Shown: positions 1 to 9,508, numbered from the stretch's first letter. The stretch: DNA of 64,000 nt from Planctomycetota bacterium (GCA_021604805.1 BQJR01000003.1:620001-684000); one strand, 5' to 3'. Notes: generated by a model from the sequence alone, not told the origin. Numbers and translations are program-made.

Positions 1-37
1 GCGCTTGCGAGTGCGGTGTGGCTGCGGCTCGCGGGGG

Positions 38-706
38 TCAGGCTTCGGCGAGGCCTTCGCGGATGGCGTAGCGGGCGAGTTCGACGCGGTCGTGGATGTC
101 GAGTTTGTCCATCAGGTTCTCGGTGTGACGGCTGACCGTCTTCACCGACACGCTCATCAGCGCCGCGACCTCCTTCTTGGACAGGCCGCGCGCGAGGTAG
201 CGCAGCACTTCGAGTTCGCGCGTGGTGAGCAACGACACGCGCGCGCCGCCCGACTCGGCGCCGCTCTGTGCGAGACGCGCGCCCTTGCCGTCGATCAGCA
301 AGCGCTCTTGCACCTTGGGCGAGAAGCAGGCCAGGTCGTTGGCCGCCGCGCGCACCCCCGCCACGATGTTCGCGGGAGATTCATCCTTCGTCATGTAGCC
401 GGTGGCTTGCGCGGCCAAGGCGCTCTCGATGTAGCGGTCGTGAAAGAAAGCACTGAGGAACACGATCGCGGCGTCGGGGCAGATCTCCTTGAGCTTGGTG
501 GCCGCGTCGAAGCAGCTCTGGCCCGGCATGTCGATGTCCATCAGCACGACATCGGGGCACCCGCGCGACACGCACTCGAGCGCTTCCTCGGCGCTGCCCG
601 CCGTGTCGACCACGGTCATGTCGGCCTCGGCCTCCAAGCGGTCGCGCAGACTCTCACGCAACAGTGCGTGGTCGTCGACCATCAAGACGCGGATCACGTT
701 GCTCAT
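38..706 (-). CDS. LuxR-type response regulator (REC + HTH)
   Basis: Cytoplasmic DNA-binding response regulator of 222 aa. The receiver domain spans about residues 4-120, with acidic residues D11/D12 and the phospho-acceptor D57 in the motif VVLMDIDMPG. A LuxR/FixJ helix-turn-helix follows at about 155-220 (TTRELEVLRYLARGLSKKEV). I chose the ATG at 706, which starts directly before the receiver fold. A longer frame from 781 would add 25 residues unlike the family and overlap the upstream kinase stop. The gene lies 55 bp downstream of the sensor kinase at 762-2822 and is very likely its cognate regulator. Target genes cannot be read from the sequence. Confidence 0.92.
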   Translation of the reverse strand: MSNVIRVLMVDDHALLRESLRDRLEAEADMTVVDTAGSAEEALECVSRGCPDVVLMDIDMPGQSCFDAATKLKEICPDAAIVFLSAFFHDRYIESALAAQATGYMTKDESPANIVAGVRAAANDLACFSPKVQERLLIDGKGARLAQSGAESGGARVSLLTTRELEVLRYLARGLSKKEVAALMSVSVKTVSRHTENLMDKLDIHDRVELARYAIREGLAEA

Positions 707-761
707 CGAAGCGAACTCAGAATCGGGGTGGGAGACGAAGCCAGAGGACAACACTCGGGAA

Positions 762-2822
762 CTAGGCAGCGCCACCTGCATCGCTCGGCACGAGCGGGAC
801 GGCGCGCGCGTCGATCAGGCGGCGCAGCACACGCCCCAACTCGGCCACGCGATAGCTGTCGCCGAGACGCACGGTATCCGATGGCGCCTCCGCTGGCAGC
901 TCTCCACTGCCCGTGGCGCCCACCGTGGCAAAGGCGAGCTGTGGGCGCGCGACGAACATCTTGCCCACCAGCGCGCCGCCCTCGCCGTTGAGCAGCGACT
1001 CTTCGAGCAACAGCGCCTGCAGGCCGGGCGCCTCGCGCGAGGTCCACTCGGCCAACTCCTCGTGGGAACGAGCCTGCAGCGGTTTGAAGCCCGCGGCGAG
1101 CAGCGCTGAAGCCACGATCTGTCGCACTTGCGGGGTGCTCACCGCCACCAACACCGACTCACCCTGACCCGCAGCGACATCGGGAACGCGGTAGCGCGGC
1201 GCCCGCGCCGCCGGCCAGGTGACCGTGATCTCCGTGCCCTCGCCCGGCGTGCTGTCGATCTCGATGCGGCCGTCTTGCTCGCTCACCAACTCGCGCACGG
1301 TGGCGAGCCCCAAGCCCGTGCCGCCCGAGTCTTGCTTGGTGGTGAAGAAGGGTTCGAAGACGCGCTCGCGCAGCTCGGCGTCCATCCCTTGACCGGTGTC
1401 GCTCACGCGCAGGCTGACTTCGCGCTCGGAGCTACGCAGCACCACCAGGCTCAAGCGCCCGCCAGCGGTCATCGCCTCGCGCGCATTCAGCGCCAAGTTG
1501 AGCACGACCTGACGCAACTGTCCCGGGTCGGCGATCACCCACACGGGCGCGAGCGGCGGCGTGACCTGCAACGACACGTTCCCGGGCAGGCTGCGCTCGA
1601 TCATCACTCCGGTCTCTTGCACGAAGGCACCCAGGTCGACCTTCTCCTGGCGCGCTTCGATCTTGCGACTGAAGGCCACGAGCGAGCGCGTCATGTCGGC
1701 GGCTTCGCTCGCGGCGCGCTCCACGACACCCAGCGAGGCCAGCGTGGAGCCGCTCTCGGTGGAGCTGTCGCGCACGCGTTCGGCGTGTGCCGAGATCACA
1801 GTGAGCAGGTTGCGGACGTCGTGCGCCACACCGCTCGCGAGTTGCCCGGCGAGTTGCAACTTCTGTGCATGACGCAAGGACTCACGCAGCACACGACGTT
1901 CCGTCTCGGCGTGCTCGCGTTCCCGGATCTGCTCGAGCAAGGCCTCGCTGCGCGCCACGAGTTCGGCGCTGCGCGCGCGCAGCTGCGTGCGCAACATGGC
2001 GGCGAAGAGCGTCGACACGGCGAGCAACACCGCGCCGACCGTGATCGCGCCGGGCAGCCAGACCGGCCACTCATCGGTGCGGCGCAGGCCCAACCACTCG
2101 TCGTAGGCCTCGTGATAGATCGAGCCCGGATCGTTCTTGAGCGCGATGAGATGACGGTCGAGCGCGGCCAACAGCTCGGCCCCCTCCCCACCGCGCGTGG
2201 CGAAGTGCGGCTGCCCCGCGGCCACGACCACCGGCGTGGAGTGCAGGTCGCGCCCTTCGATCAGGAAGTGCAAGGCGAGGTTCTCACCGACCACCGCCTC
2301 CACCTCGCCGTTGATGGCGGCTTGCACCGCCGCCGAGAGTTCCGGGTAGGCCACCAGCACGGGCGGACGCACCAAGCCGCGGGTCTGTCGCGCCAACTCC
2401 TCGCCGAAGATGTCGTCCTTCACCACGGCCACGCGCCGGGCCTCGAGGTCGAGTAGGGACTCCAACTCGAAGCCCGCGATCGCGGCCACGCGCCCCCAGC
2501 CTGCGTACAGGCCTTGCTCGGTGAAGTCGAAGCGTTGCTCGCGTTCGGGCGTGCGCAACATCGGGAACAGCAGCTCGAGCTCGCCGGTCTTGAGCCACGC
2601 CAAGCACTCTGACCAGGTGCCGTGCACCCACTCGAGTTCCCAGTCTTCTTCGTCGGCGATCTGCTCGAGCAGCACCACGCCGAAGCCCGCGGGTTGACCG
2701 TCCTTCTCGAACGCCACCGGTCGCGCGTCGTGCAAGCCGACACGCACCACGCGTTGCGCCGCGGTCGAGGCGCTGAGCAGCGCGAGCAATGCCACGGTCG
2801 TCCAAAGGCTACGCAGCGTCAT
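762..2822 (-). CDS. Hybrid-like sensor histidine kinase with periplasmic SBP_bac_3 domain
   Basis: Inner-membrane sensor kinase of 686 aa. It has a signal peptide (1-22), a periplasmic family-3 solute-binding domain (about 25-248), one membrane helix (about 253-277), a coiled coil (280-320), HisKA with phospho-acceptor H334 (GVAHDVRNLL) and a HATPase domain. The HATPase motifs are the N box NLALNAREA near 442, DTGQGMD near 475 and GTGLGL near 501. The C-terminal part (about 555-670) looks like a receiver fold, but the usual phospho-acceptor Asp is replaced (LQALLLEESL), so it is probably a pseudo-receiver. The binding domain suggests direct sensing of a small molecule such as an amino acid; the ligand is unknown. 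Output should pass to the regulator at 38-706. Confidence 0.9.
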   Translation of the reverse strand: MTLRSLWTTVALLALLSASTAAQRVVRVGLHDARPVAFEKDGQPAGFGVVLLEQIADEEDWELEWVHGTWSECLAWLKTGELELLFPMLRTPEREQRFDFTEQGLYAGWGRVAAIAGFELESLLDLEARRVAVVKDDIFGEELARQTRGLVRPPVLVAYPELSAAVQAAINGEVEAVVGENLALHFLIEGRDLHSTPVVVAAGQPHFATRGGEGAELLAALDRHLIALKNDPGSIYHEAYDEWLGLRRTDEWPVWLPGAITVGAVLLAVSTLFAAMLRTQLRARSAELVARSEALLEQIREREHAETERRVLRESLRHAQKLQLAGQLASGVAHDVRNLLTVISAHAERVRDSSTESGSTLASLGVVERAASEAADMTRSLVAFSRKIEARQEKVDLGAFVQETGVMIERSLPGNVSLQVTPPLAPVWVIADPGQLRQVVLNLALNAREAMTAGGRLSLVVLRSSEREVSLRVSDTGQGMDAELRERVFEPFFTTKQDSGGTGLGLATVRELVSEQDGRIEIDSTPGEGTEITVTWPAARAPRYRVPDVAAGQGESVLVAVSTPQVRQIVASALLAAGFKPLQARSHEELAEWTSREAPGLQALLLEESLLNGEGGALVGKMFVARPQLAFATVGATGSGELPAEAPSDTVRLGDSYRVAELGRVLRRLIDARAVPLVPSDAGGAA

Positions 2823-2829
2823 GGCGCCC

Positions 2830-2835
2830 AGCCTA
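2830..2835 (-). promoter_or_regulatory. -10 element, leaderless-type, sensor kinase
   Basis: The minus strand reads TAGGCT with only 7 nt before the ATG at 2822, so transcription would start at or next to the start codon. The same arrangement recurs at several genes in this window. No convincing -35 box is visible. Confidence 0.45.
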
Positions 2836-2848
2836 ACCTGCGCGGGGC

Positions 2849-4234
2849 TCAGCCGGCGTGTCGCCGCTCGATCTCTTGAAGACCCACGTCGAGGCGTTCA
2901 CGCGACCAGACGCGGCCGTCGGCGATGACCGCGAGCGGCCGCTCCAACACGGCGAGATCCGCGCGCGGGTCGCCGTCGAGCAGCAACAGGTCGGCGCGCA
3001 GACCGGGGAGCAGCTGGCCCGCCGCGTAGCTCTCGCCGTAGAAGCGCGACACGGCGGAGGTGCCCGCGTCGAGGATCGCCTCGGCCGACAGACCGGCCGC
3101 GCGCAGGACCTGGATCTCGCGGTGCATCGAGAAGCCCGGCACGCTGAACAGCTGCGGCGAGTCGGTGCCCAGCAGCACCGGCACGTCGGCTTCGGCAAGG
3201 CCTGCCAGCGCCACGTCGCGCAACACGCTGTAGGCCGCGCCGACCTCGGCCCCCACCGCGGCGGCCTGGGCGTTCACCTGCGCTTCCCACTGGTCGACCA
3301 TCGCGGTGGGCATGAAGCGCACTTCGGACAGGCGCGCGCGCAGCGACGTGCCGCTGGCGCCGCCGTTGAGCGTGACCCACAAGGCCTGCGTGGGCACGAC
3401 GGCCGCGCCGCTCTCGGCCAAGCGCTGCGCGAGTTCCGGCAAGCGTTCCAGGTCGACGTGCTCCACGAGTTGATGCGGTGTCGCCACGCCGCCCGCGTGC
3501 TCGGGCGGCAGCAGCTCGAGCAACACGTTGTCCATGTGATCCACGGTGGACTGGCCCGCGTCGACCGCCGTCCACAAACCCACCGCGTCGGCGACGTGCC
3601 CGCCGAAAGCCAAGTCGTGTTGCTCCGCCGCGCTCGCGATCGCTGCGAAGACATCGGGACTCAAGCCTTCGTGCACCTTGAGGTGGTCGTAGCCGGCCGC
3701 GGCGTAGTCAGCCACCAGGGCGGCCGCGCGCTCCACGCTCAAGCCGAGCCCGCCGTGCAGCGGTGGGCTGCCGACGAAGAGCCGCGGGCCCGCGCGCTCG
3801 CCCGCGGCGATGGCGTCGCGGAGGAGCAGCTGCGCGGGGTCGCCGAGCATGCCGCGCACGCTCGTCACACCGTTGGCGAGGTAGAGGAACAGCACGTCGT
3901 CGGCGAAACTGGAGCCGCCGCCGCTGTTGCCGGGCAAGTGCCCGTGCATCTCCACGAGCCCGGGCATGAGCCACTGGCCGGCGCCGTCGATCACGCGCGC
4001 AGTAGACGGGATCTCGACCTCGTTCGCAGGCGCGAGGCGCGCGATGCGGCCGTCGCTCACGAGCAGCACGTGCTCGCGCAGCGGTTCGCCGTCGTCGGTC
4101 ATCGGGAGGATCGTGAAGCCCACCAGCGCGAGCGTCTCGCGCGCGGGCGGCGCGTTGTCGGCCGCTCGCGCGGGAACGGTGACGAGCGACAGCGCCGCGC
4201 AGGCGGCGAAGACAGCAACACGGACACGTGACAT
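2849..4234 (-). CDS. Secreted amidohydrolase (imidazolonepropionase-like)
   Basis: Metal-dependent hydrolase of the amidohydrolase superfamily, 461 aa, exported by a signal peptide (about 1-24, ending ARA). Visible metal-site motifs are HxH at H97/H99 (VEMHGHLPG), a Lys in LKVHEG, His in FGGHVADA and TVDHMDN, and the late Asp in LLGTDSPQ. This is the pattern of the cyclic-imide or Xaa-Pro-dipeptidase-like branch. I chose the ATG at 4234 because it begins a clean signal peptide and has a strong Shine-Dalgarno AGGAGAG; the frame stays open far upstream but that part looks like antisense translation of the ThuA gene. The substrate is unknown. It lies downstream of the redox gene block and could be co-transcribed or run from its own promoter. 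Confidence 0.88.
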   Translation of the reverse strand: MSRVRVAVFAACAALSLVTVPARAADNAPPARETLALVGFTILPMTDDGEPLREHVLLVSDGRIARLAPANEVEIPSTARVIDGAGQWLMPGLVEMHGHLPGNSGGGSSFADDVLFLYLANGVTSVRGMLGDPAQLLLRDAIAAGERAGPRLFVGSPPLHGGLGLSVERAAALVADYAAAGYDHLKVHEGLSPDVFAAIASAAEQHDLAFGGHVADAVGLWTAVDAGQSTVDHMDNVLLELLPPEHAGGVATPHQLVEHVDLERLPELAQRLAESGAAVVPTQALWVTLNGGASGTSLRARLSEVRFMPTAMVDQWEAQVNAQAAAVGAEVGAAYSVLRDVALAGLAEADVPVLLGTDSPQLFSVPGFSMHREIQVLRAAGLSAEAILDAGTSAVSRFYGESYAAGQLLPGLRADLLLLDGDPRADLAVLERPLAVIADGRVWSRERLDVGLQEIERRHAG

Positions 4235-4239
4235 CGGCA

Positions 4240-4264
4240 CTCTCCTCGGGACGCGCCCATTCTG
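4240..4264 (-). promoter_or_regulatory. Promoter -10 (CAGAAT) and strong RBS for the amidohydrolase
   Basis: The minus strand shows CAGAAT (4259-4264) followed by GGGCGCG, then AGGAGAG (4240-4246) five nucleotides before the ATG at 4234. A similar CAGAATGG context precedes the DUF1684 gene at 11600-11605. Confidence 0.45.
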
Positions 4265-4338
4265 CGCGTCGCGGCCGCAGCGCGCGCGCTTCAGGCGTGT
4301 CAGGCCCGTGTCGAGGTGGCAACGGAGGTCCGGCGCCG

Positions 4339-5193
4339 TCAGCCCTCGCGCAGCAGCCAGCTGAGAGCGCCGTCGAGGTGACCGAGGAAGGCCTCGTCGC
4401 GCCAGAGTTCGTCGCGGTGGCCGAGGCCGGTATGGAACACGCGGCCGGCGTCGACCTCGCGCACCCAACTCATGGGATGCCCCGAGTGCGGGTGCTTGGC
4501 GCGGCTGAAGTCCACGCTCTTGGGATCGAGGCGCAGCAGCACGCGCAGGTCGTTCTCGGCGCGGCGCTTGTACTCGTAGATCTCGTCGTGCAGCTCGAAG
4601 GGTTCGGGCAGCGCGGCGGTGGCGGGGTGTTCCCGGTCGACGACGAGCAGCCGCACGCGCTGGTGCCAGGGATGTCCGTCGAACTCGCCGCCGAGCAGCT
4701 CCAGGAACTCGGGTTGTTCGTGGAAGGTGTCGCTCACCGAGTGCACGCCGAGCAGCGCGCCGCCGGCCCGCACCCATTCCACGAGCGCGGACGCGCCACC
4801 GGGCACGGGCAACTCGCCGGTGGTGTAGAGCAGCAACACGTCGGTGTCGGCGAGCCGCGCGGCGTCGAGCTGGGTGGCGTCGCGCAGCAGCTGCACTTCG
4901 GCGCGCGACGACCAACGCTCGGCCAGGGCGCGTTCCACGAGCGAGGGCGCGTCGGCTTGTGCGCGCTTCACGACAGCGTGCTCGTAGCCAGCCGACTGCG
5001 TGAGCAACACGACGCGCGGCTTGGAGGCGGGCGGGGCGTCGGCGTCGAGCGCCTGGTCGCTCTTGGCGCCGGACTCGGCGCCGGTTACGGCCTCGGTTGC
5101 GGCCTCGGTCGTGGCGCGCTCGCTCGCAGCGTCGTCGCCACATGCTGCTGCCAGAGAGGCCAAGGCGAGCGCGAGCAGAGGACGAGTGCGCAT
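4339..5193 (-). CDS. ThuA-domain lipoprotein
   Basis: A 284-aa exported protein with a lipobox (LAAAC, lipidated Cys18), an Ala/Thr/Glu-rich linker to about residue 58, and a ThuA/trehalose-utilisation fold (glutamine-amidotransferase-like) from about 60 to the end. Recognisable pieces are LLTQSAGYEHAVVKRA, DVLLLYTTGELP, the GVHSVSDTF loop and DEIYEYKR. In planctomycetes ThuA domains commonly travel with PVC dehydrogenases and cytochromes, as here: the stop of the upstream dehydrogenase is 2 bp from this ATG, so the two are surely co-transcribed. A role in sugar-derivative metabolism is usual but unproven for the family; the reaction here is not evident. Confidence 0.9.
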   Translation of the reverse strand: MRTRPLLALALASLAAACGDDAASERATTEAATEAVTGAESGAKSDQALDADAPPASKPRVVLLTQSAGYEHAVVKRAQADAPSLVERALAERWSSRAEVQLLRDATQLDAARLADTDVLLLYTTGELPVPGGASALVEWVRAGGALLGVHSVSDTFHEQPEFLELLGGEFDGHPWHQRVRLLVVDREHPATAALPEPFELHDEIYEYKRRAENDLRVLLRLDPKSVDFSRAKHPHSGHPMSWVREVDAGRVFHTGLGHRDELWRDEAFLGHLDGALSWLLREG

Positions 5194-5195
5194 GG

Positions 5196-8100
5196 TCAGA
5201 GCCCCGCGAGGTAGGCGATGAGATCGCGCAGGTCGCGCGGCGTGAGTGATTCCACGAGGCCTTCGGGCATGGCCGAGAGCGCCGGGCGACGCTCGCTCAC
5301 GCGCGCCACGTCCACCTTGTGACGCTCACCGTCGGCGTCGAGCAGCACGATCAAAGTGGGACTCTCGCTGAGCACGCGCCCGGTGACCAAGCTGTCGTCG
5401 TCGAGGAACAAGTGCGTGGTCTGGAAGCCGGGAGCCAGACGCGCGTTGGGATCGCGCAGCGACTCGAAGATCTGCCGACGACTCAGTCGCTCGCCCAAGC
5501 CCTCCAGCGAAGGACCGACGTAGTGCTCGCCGATGCCTTCACCTTCGCGCGCGTGACAACGCACGCAGGAGAGCGCGGGCTGCTCGAACAGACGCGCGCC
5601 ACTCTCGCGACTGCCGCCGAAGAGCAGCGCCGAGAGCGGGCCGTCGAGGGTCATCAAGGACTCGCCGCCGAGGGCCGCGCGTCGCAGCTCCCGGAAGCCC
5701 TCGCTGGCTTGGCGCGGGAAGGCTTGGAACAAGTCCAGCTGCAGCTCGACGGGCAGCTCGCCGCGCGCGAAGGCTTCGAACTGTTGCGCGAGCAAACTCT
5801 CGCCGGCGCCGTCGCGCAGGCCCGCAGCCAGCCCGAACGCCACGCGACGCTCGAGCAGCGTGCCGTCGGCGAGCAGGGCGGGCAGATGCTCGAGCACCGC
5901 CTCTTCACCGAGGAAGGGCAGCTTGGCGAGCGCGGCCGCGCGCAACTCGTGCGCGTGATCACCCAGAGCCCAGCTCGTGAGCGCGCTGTGGTCGTCGCGC
6001 GCCGCAGCACTCGGGACCCAAGCCCGCGAGAGCGAAGTGAAGGCCTTGGCGCGCAGGGTTCCAGGCAACTTCACCGTGCGCAACACCGCGCGCAGCAGGG
6101 CTTCGCTGTCGGGCGTGAGCGACTGTTCGCCAGCCAGCGACACCCACTTCCCGAGCAGCCGACTCGGTTGCAGCGAGAGCGTGCGATGGAGGCGCTCGCC
6201 GACCACGTGTGCGGAGAGCGGGGCGCGCGCTTCGCGAACGGACCAGTGGCCGAGCACCGCGTCGCGGGTGGAGGCTTCGGTCCAGTCGAGCACCAGATCG
6301 AGCGCGTCGGCGCGGAAGCTCTCGGCGACGTCGTCACGCAGAGCGAAGTCGAGCAGCATCGCGGCGGCGGCGTCGTCGCCCAGCCAGTCGGTGGCGGCCA
6401 GCGCGCGACGCAACACGGCGTCTTGGAAACCACCTGGTGGTTCGCTCACGAGCAAGCGTGCGGCAAGCGCTTCGGCCACGAGCGCTTCGCGCACCGCGAG
6501 CCCCGTGTCCCACATGGCGCGCGCGGCTTCGGCGCGCAACTCGGGGTCGGTGTCGTCGAGGAAGTTGCCCACGCGCGGGCTGCCCTGATGACGCAGCGCG
6601 AGCAGCGCGCCGAGACGCACGCCGCGGGTGGTGTCGCCCGCCAAGCCCGCGAGGCGATCGGAGTGCGCGCTGGTGGAGAGCGCCAGGGCGTAGGCGTGAC
6701 GCAGGTTGGGGTCCTCGGCGTCGTCGGTACGCAGGCGCGCGAGCAACGCGTCAGCGAGCATGCCGCTGGCGAGACGGCTGGCGGCGAGCGCGGCGGCCAA
6801 ACGCACACGCGGGTGCTCGTCGCTCAGGCGCGGCAGCACGTAGCTGGCGGCGTCGGGCGGCGCGAGTTCGCCGAGCAAGCGCAGCGCCAGGGCGCGCACT
6901 TCGGGTTCGCGATCGAGGCTGTGCGCCGCGAAGCCGTCGGCCAAGCTCGGCTCGTGACGACGCGCGGCGACACCCAGCGCCGCCAGCGCGTGCCAGCGCG
7001 GCAAACGCGCCGTCTGCTCGTGCAGCAAGTGTTCGAGCGCAGGCCAGCTCGACGGACGCGTGGCGAGTTCCAAGTGCGCGCGATCCCGCAGGCGGCGATC
7101 GACGTCGCTGAGCAAGGCGAGCAGTTCGGCGTCGCTGCGCTCGGCGAAGGGACGCGCGAGTTCCGCCGCGCGACGCGTCTGCTCGCGCAACACGTCTTCG
7201 CCGCCGTGCGTCACACGCCACAACCGACCGCGATTCGTGCGGTTCCAACCCTCGACCCAGTCACTGATCAGCACGCGACCTTGCGGATCCACGTCGACAT
7301 CAGTGGCCAGCACGCCACTCACGAAGTCGGCTTCGGCGCTCATCCGGAACACGGCGCCTTCGGGCTCGACTCGGAAACCCACCACGCGGCTCGACGACGG
7401 ATCGCCCAGGAAGTCGGCCAACAGGAAGCCGCCCGCGAACTCGCCCGGGAAGGCGCCGCCCGGATCCGACACGAGCCCCGACGGCCCGCTCGCGATGTGC
7501 GCCAGCGGCGGGAGCCGGAAGAACACGTCGTGGGCTTCGGCGCGCCACCAGTTCTCGAGCTTCCACGGGCCGCGATCGCTGAGCCACTGGAAGGGTTGGC
7601 GCCAGCCACTGTCGGCGCCGTGCACGATCTCCACGAGACGCGCCTGGTCGCCGCCGTCGGAGTTGTTGTCCACGGTGAACAGGTTGCCGAAGTCGTCGAA
7701 GGCGAGCTCTTGCGGGTTGCGCAAACCCACGTGCACGAGTTGCAGATCGCTGCCGTCGGGTTCGCAGCGCAGCACGGCGCCTTGATCGGGCAGCGCGATC
7801 ACGCCGTCGGGCGTCTCCACGTGCAGGCCGCGGTCGCCGATGCTGAACCAGATGCGGCCGTCGGGTCCCATGAGGAGTCCGTGCAGGTCGTGACCGAGCA
7901 AGCTGATGCGCACGCCGTAGCCGCTGCTGAGCACTTCGCGTTCGTCGGCGACGTCGTCGCCATCGGTGTCGCGCAGGCGCCAGAGTTCGGGGATGCAGGC
8001 GTAGGTGATCTCGCCGTCGCGCGCGAGCAGACCGGCGCCGATGCCCGCGGCGTGGCTGTTGAAGTCGCCGGCGAAGGTGCGCGCGGCGTCGAAGCGGCCG

Positions 8101-8525
8101 TCGCCATCGGTGTCGGTGAGCAGACGCACACGGTCTTCGTTGGCGGCGTAGTCGTCGAAGTCCTCGCCGGTCTGGCGGCGCATGTAGGCCAGGCGGTCTT
8201 CCACGGTTTGCGCGGCGAGGTCGTCGTCGAGCCAATCCATGTGCTCGCGGATGTCGGTGACACCTTGGTGATGACGATGGGTCTCGGCCACGTAGACGCG
8301 GCCGCGTTCATCCACGCAGAAGGCCACGGGGTGTTGCAGCAGCGGTTCGGCGGCCACGAGTTCCACGCGCAGCTCCGCGTCGTGCTCGAAGTTGTCGGCC
8401 AGCGCGGCGAGCTTCGCAGGCGGCGGCGCGTCGTGCACTTCGTGCGGCGCGGGCGGCTCGCGCGTGCCTTGCGCCGCGACGCTCAACGACAGCGCCACGA
8501 ACATCACCGCGACGCGCGCGCTCAT
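5196..8525 (-). CDS. PVC-type membrane-bound dehydrogenase with HEAT repeats and C-terminal cytochrome c
   Basis: A 1109-aa exported redox protein with signal peptide 1-19. The N-terminal six-bladed propeller (about 30-440) matches the 'putative membrane-bound dehydrogenase' domain typical of Planctomycetes and Verrucomicrobia (motifs ETHRHHQGV, DTDGDGRFD, GLRNPQELAFD). Next come helical HEAT-like repeats (about 470-900) and a C-terminal haem domain with CVRCH (C987, C990, H991) followed by GPSLEGLG, then a distal Met region typical of the family. It probably oxidises a sugar-type substrate in the periplasm and passes electrons to the cytochrome. Its start overlaps the preceding isomerase gene by four bases (ATGA), and it is followed 2 bp later by ThuA. 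Confidence 0.93.
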   Translation of the reverse strand: MSARVAVMFVALSLSVAAQGTREPPAPHEVHDAPPPAKLAALADNFEHDAELRVELVAAEPLLQHPVAFCVDERGRVYVAETHRHHQGVTDIREHMDWLDDDLAAQTVEDRLAYMRRQTGEDFDDYAANEDRVRLLTDTDGDGRFDAARTFAGDFNSHAAGIGAGLLARDGEITYACIPELWRLRDTDGDDVADEREVLSSGYGVRISLLGHDLHGLLMGPDGRIWFSIGDRGLHVETPDGVIALPDQGAVLRCEPDGSDLQLVHVGLRNPQELAFDDFGNLFTVDNNSDGGDQARLVEIVHGADSGWRQPFQWLSDRGPWKLENWWRAEAHDVFFRLPPLAHIASGPSGLVSDPGGAFPGEFAGGFLLADFLGDPSSSRVVGFRVEPEGAVFRMSAEADFVSGVLATDVDVDPQGRVLISDWVEGWNRTNRGRLWRVTHGGEDVLREQTRRAAELARPFAERSDAELLALLSDVDRRLRDRAHLELATRPSSWPALEHLLHEQTARLPRWHALAALGVAARRHEPSLADGFAAHSLDREPEVRALALRLLGELAPPDAASYVLPRLSDEHPRVRLAAALAASRLASGMLADALLARLRTDDAEDPNLRHAYALALSTSAHSDRLAGLAGDTTRGVRLGALLALRHQGSPRVGNFLDDTDPELRAEAARAMWDTGLAVREALVAEALAARLLVSEPPGGFQDAVLRRALAATDWLGDDAAAAMLLDFALRDDVAESFRADALDLVLDWTEASTRDAVLGHWSVREARAPLSAHVVGERLHRTLSLQPSRLLGKWVSLAGEQSLTPDSEALLRAVLRTVKLPGTLRAKAFTSLSRAWVPSAAARDDHSALTSWALGDHAHELRAAALAKLPFLGEEAVLEHLPALLADGTLLERRVAFGLAAGLRDGAGESLLAQQFEAFARGELPVELQLDLFQAFPRQASEGFRELRRAALGGESLMTLDGPLSALLFGGSRESGARLFEQPALSCVRCHAREGEGIGEHYVGPSLEGLGERLSRRQIFESLRDPNARLAPGFQTTHLFLDDDSLVTGRVLSESPTLIVLLDADGERHKVDVARVSERRPALSAMPEGLVESLTPRDLRDLIAYLAGL

Positions 8526-9508
8526 GCGAACTCCGGCGCGAGCTCGTCGCGCACATGCTGCAGCAGCGCCAGGGTCGCGCGGATGCCGGCGTCTTCATCG
8601 AGCGAGCTGCCTTCGTACTCGATGCCCACGTGGCCGCGGTAGCCAGCGGCGAGCACCAAGCGCAACATGCGCAGGTAGTCGGTGTGACGCTCGAAGCCGC
8701 GCGCGTCGAAGTCGTGCGACTTGGCCGAGACCGCCTTGGCGAAGGGCATCAGTTGTTGCACGCCGAGGTAGCGGTCGTACTCGGTGTCGCCGTCGATGCG
8801 GAAGTTGCCGAAGTCGGGCAGGCTGCCCACACCGGGATGATCCGCGCCGGCCAACACGCCAGCCAACCAGCCGCCGTCGGACGAGAAGCCGCCGTGGTTC
8901 TCCACCAGCACCGACACGCCGTAGGGTTCAGCGAAGCGCGCCAAGCGCCCCAAGGACTCCGACGCGTGTTGCGCCGCGAGTTCACGCTGCACGCCACCGC
9001 CAGCGTTCACGCGGATCGCGTGACAACCGAGGAAGGCGGCGGCCGCGACCCAACGGTGATGGCGCTCGAGCGCGTCGCGGCGCGCGGCGGCGTCGGGATG
9101 CGCGAGCTGACCTTCGCCGTCGATCATGATCAACAAGTGACGCACGCCGTGGTCGTCGCAGCGCGCCTTGAAGTCGCGCAAGTAGGCGAAGTCGGCGACC
9201 TTGTCCTTGTAGAAACTGTTCACGGTCTCGATCGCGCCCAAGCCGTAGCGCTCGCGAGTGACGCGCGGGAGGTCGTGGTGCGCGAGCGCGCCTGACTGCA
9301 AGGCGCGGTGCAGCGACCACTGCGCCAGCGAGATCTCGAAGAGCGGCATCACGCCGGTGCCGGGCGCACCGGCCAGCGCCGACGCTCCGGGCTCGCGCCG
9401 CAACGCGCCGCAAGCGCTCGCGAGCCCGGCGCTGCCGAGCGCGGCAGCCGCACCGCTCAAGAGTCGACGGCGGGTGAGTGCGGCGGGCGTGTCGTTCAGT
9501 GCGGCCAT
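8522..9508 (-). CDS. Tat-exported sugar phosphate isomerase/epimerase-like protein
   Basis: A TIM-barrel protein of the xylose isomerase-like (AP endonuclease family 2) superfamily, 328 aa. The N-terminus carries a twin-arginine signal (LTRRRLLSGAAAALG) ending in a possible lipobox SAC with Cys33, so the protein is exported folded. Barrel motifs include RVNAGGG, VLVENHGG, PDFGNFR and GIEYEGSS. It sits between the cytochrome (13-bp overlap upstream) and the dehydrogenase (4-bp ATGA overlap downstream), which makes a single transcript very likely. The family often acts on keto-sugars; the substrate is unknown. Confidence 0.9.
   Translation of the reverse strand: MAALNDTPAALTRRRLLSGAAAALGSAGLASACGALRREPGASALAGAPGTGVMPLFEISLAQWSLHRALQSGALAHHDLPRVTRERYGLGAIETVNSFYKDKVADFAYLRDFKARCDDHGVRHLLIMIDGEGQLAHPDAAARRDALERHHRWVAAAAFLGCHAIRVNAGGGVQRELAAQHASESLGRLARFAEPYGVSVLVENHGGFSSDGGWLAGVLAGADHPGVGSLPDFGNFRIDGDTEYDRYLGVQQLMPFAKAVSAKSHDFDARGFERHTDYLRMLRLVLAAGYRGHVGIEYEGSSLDEDAGIRATLALLQHVRDELAPEFA

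Noticed and set aside
707..781. Longer N-terminus for the LuxR-type regulator (start at 781)
   Set aside because: It would overlap the kinase stop and add residues unlike any receiver domain; the start at 706 is at the domain boundary.
4235..5143. Upstream extension of the amidohydrolase reading frame
   Set aside because: The extra 300 residues are Arg-rich antisense translation of the ThuA gene. The true start at 4234 has a signal peptide and a strong ribosome binding site.
5319..8642. Long plus-strand open frame opposite the dehydrogenase-cytochrome gene
   Set aside because: Antisense artefact of GC-rich coding sequence: no start signal, low-complexity composition, and the real gene has a haem motif and signal peptide.
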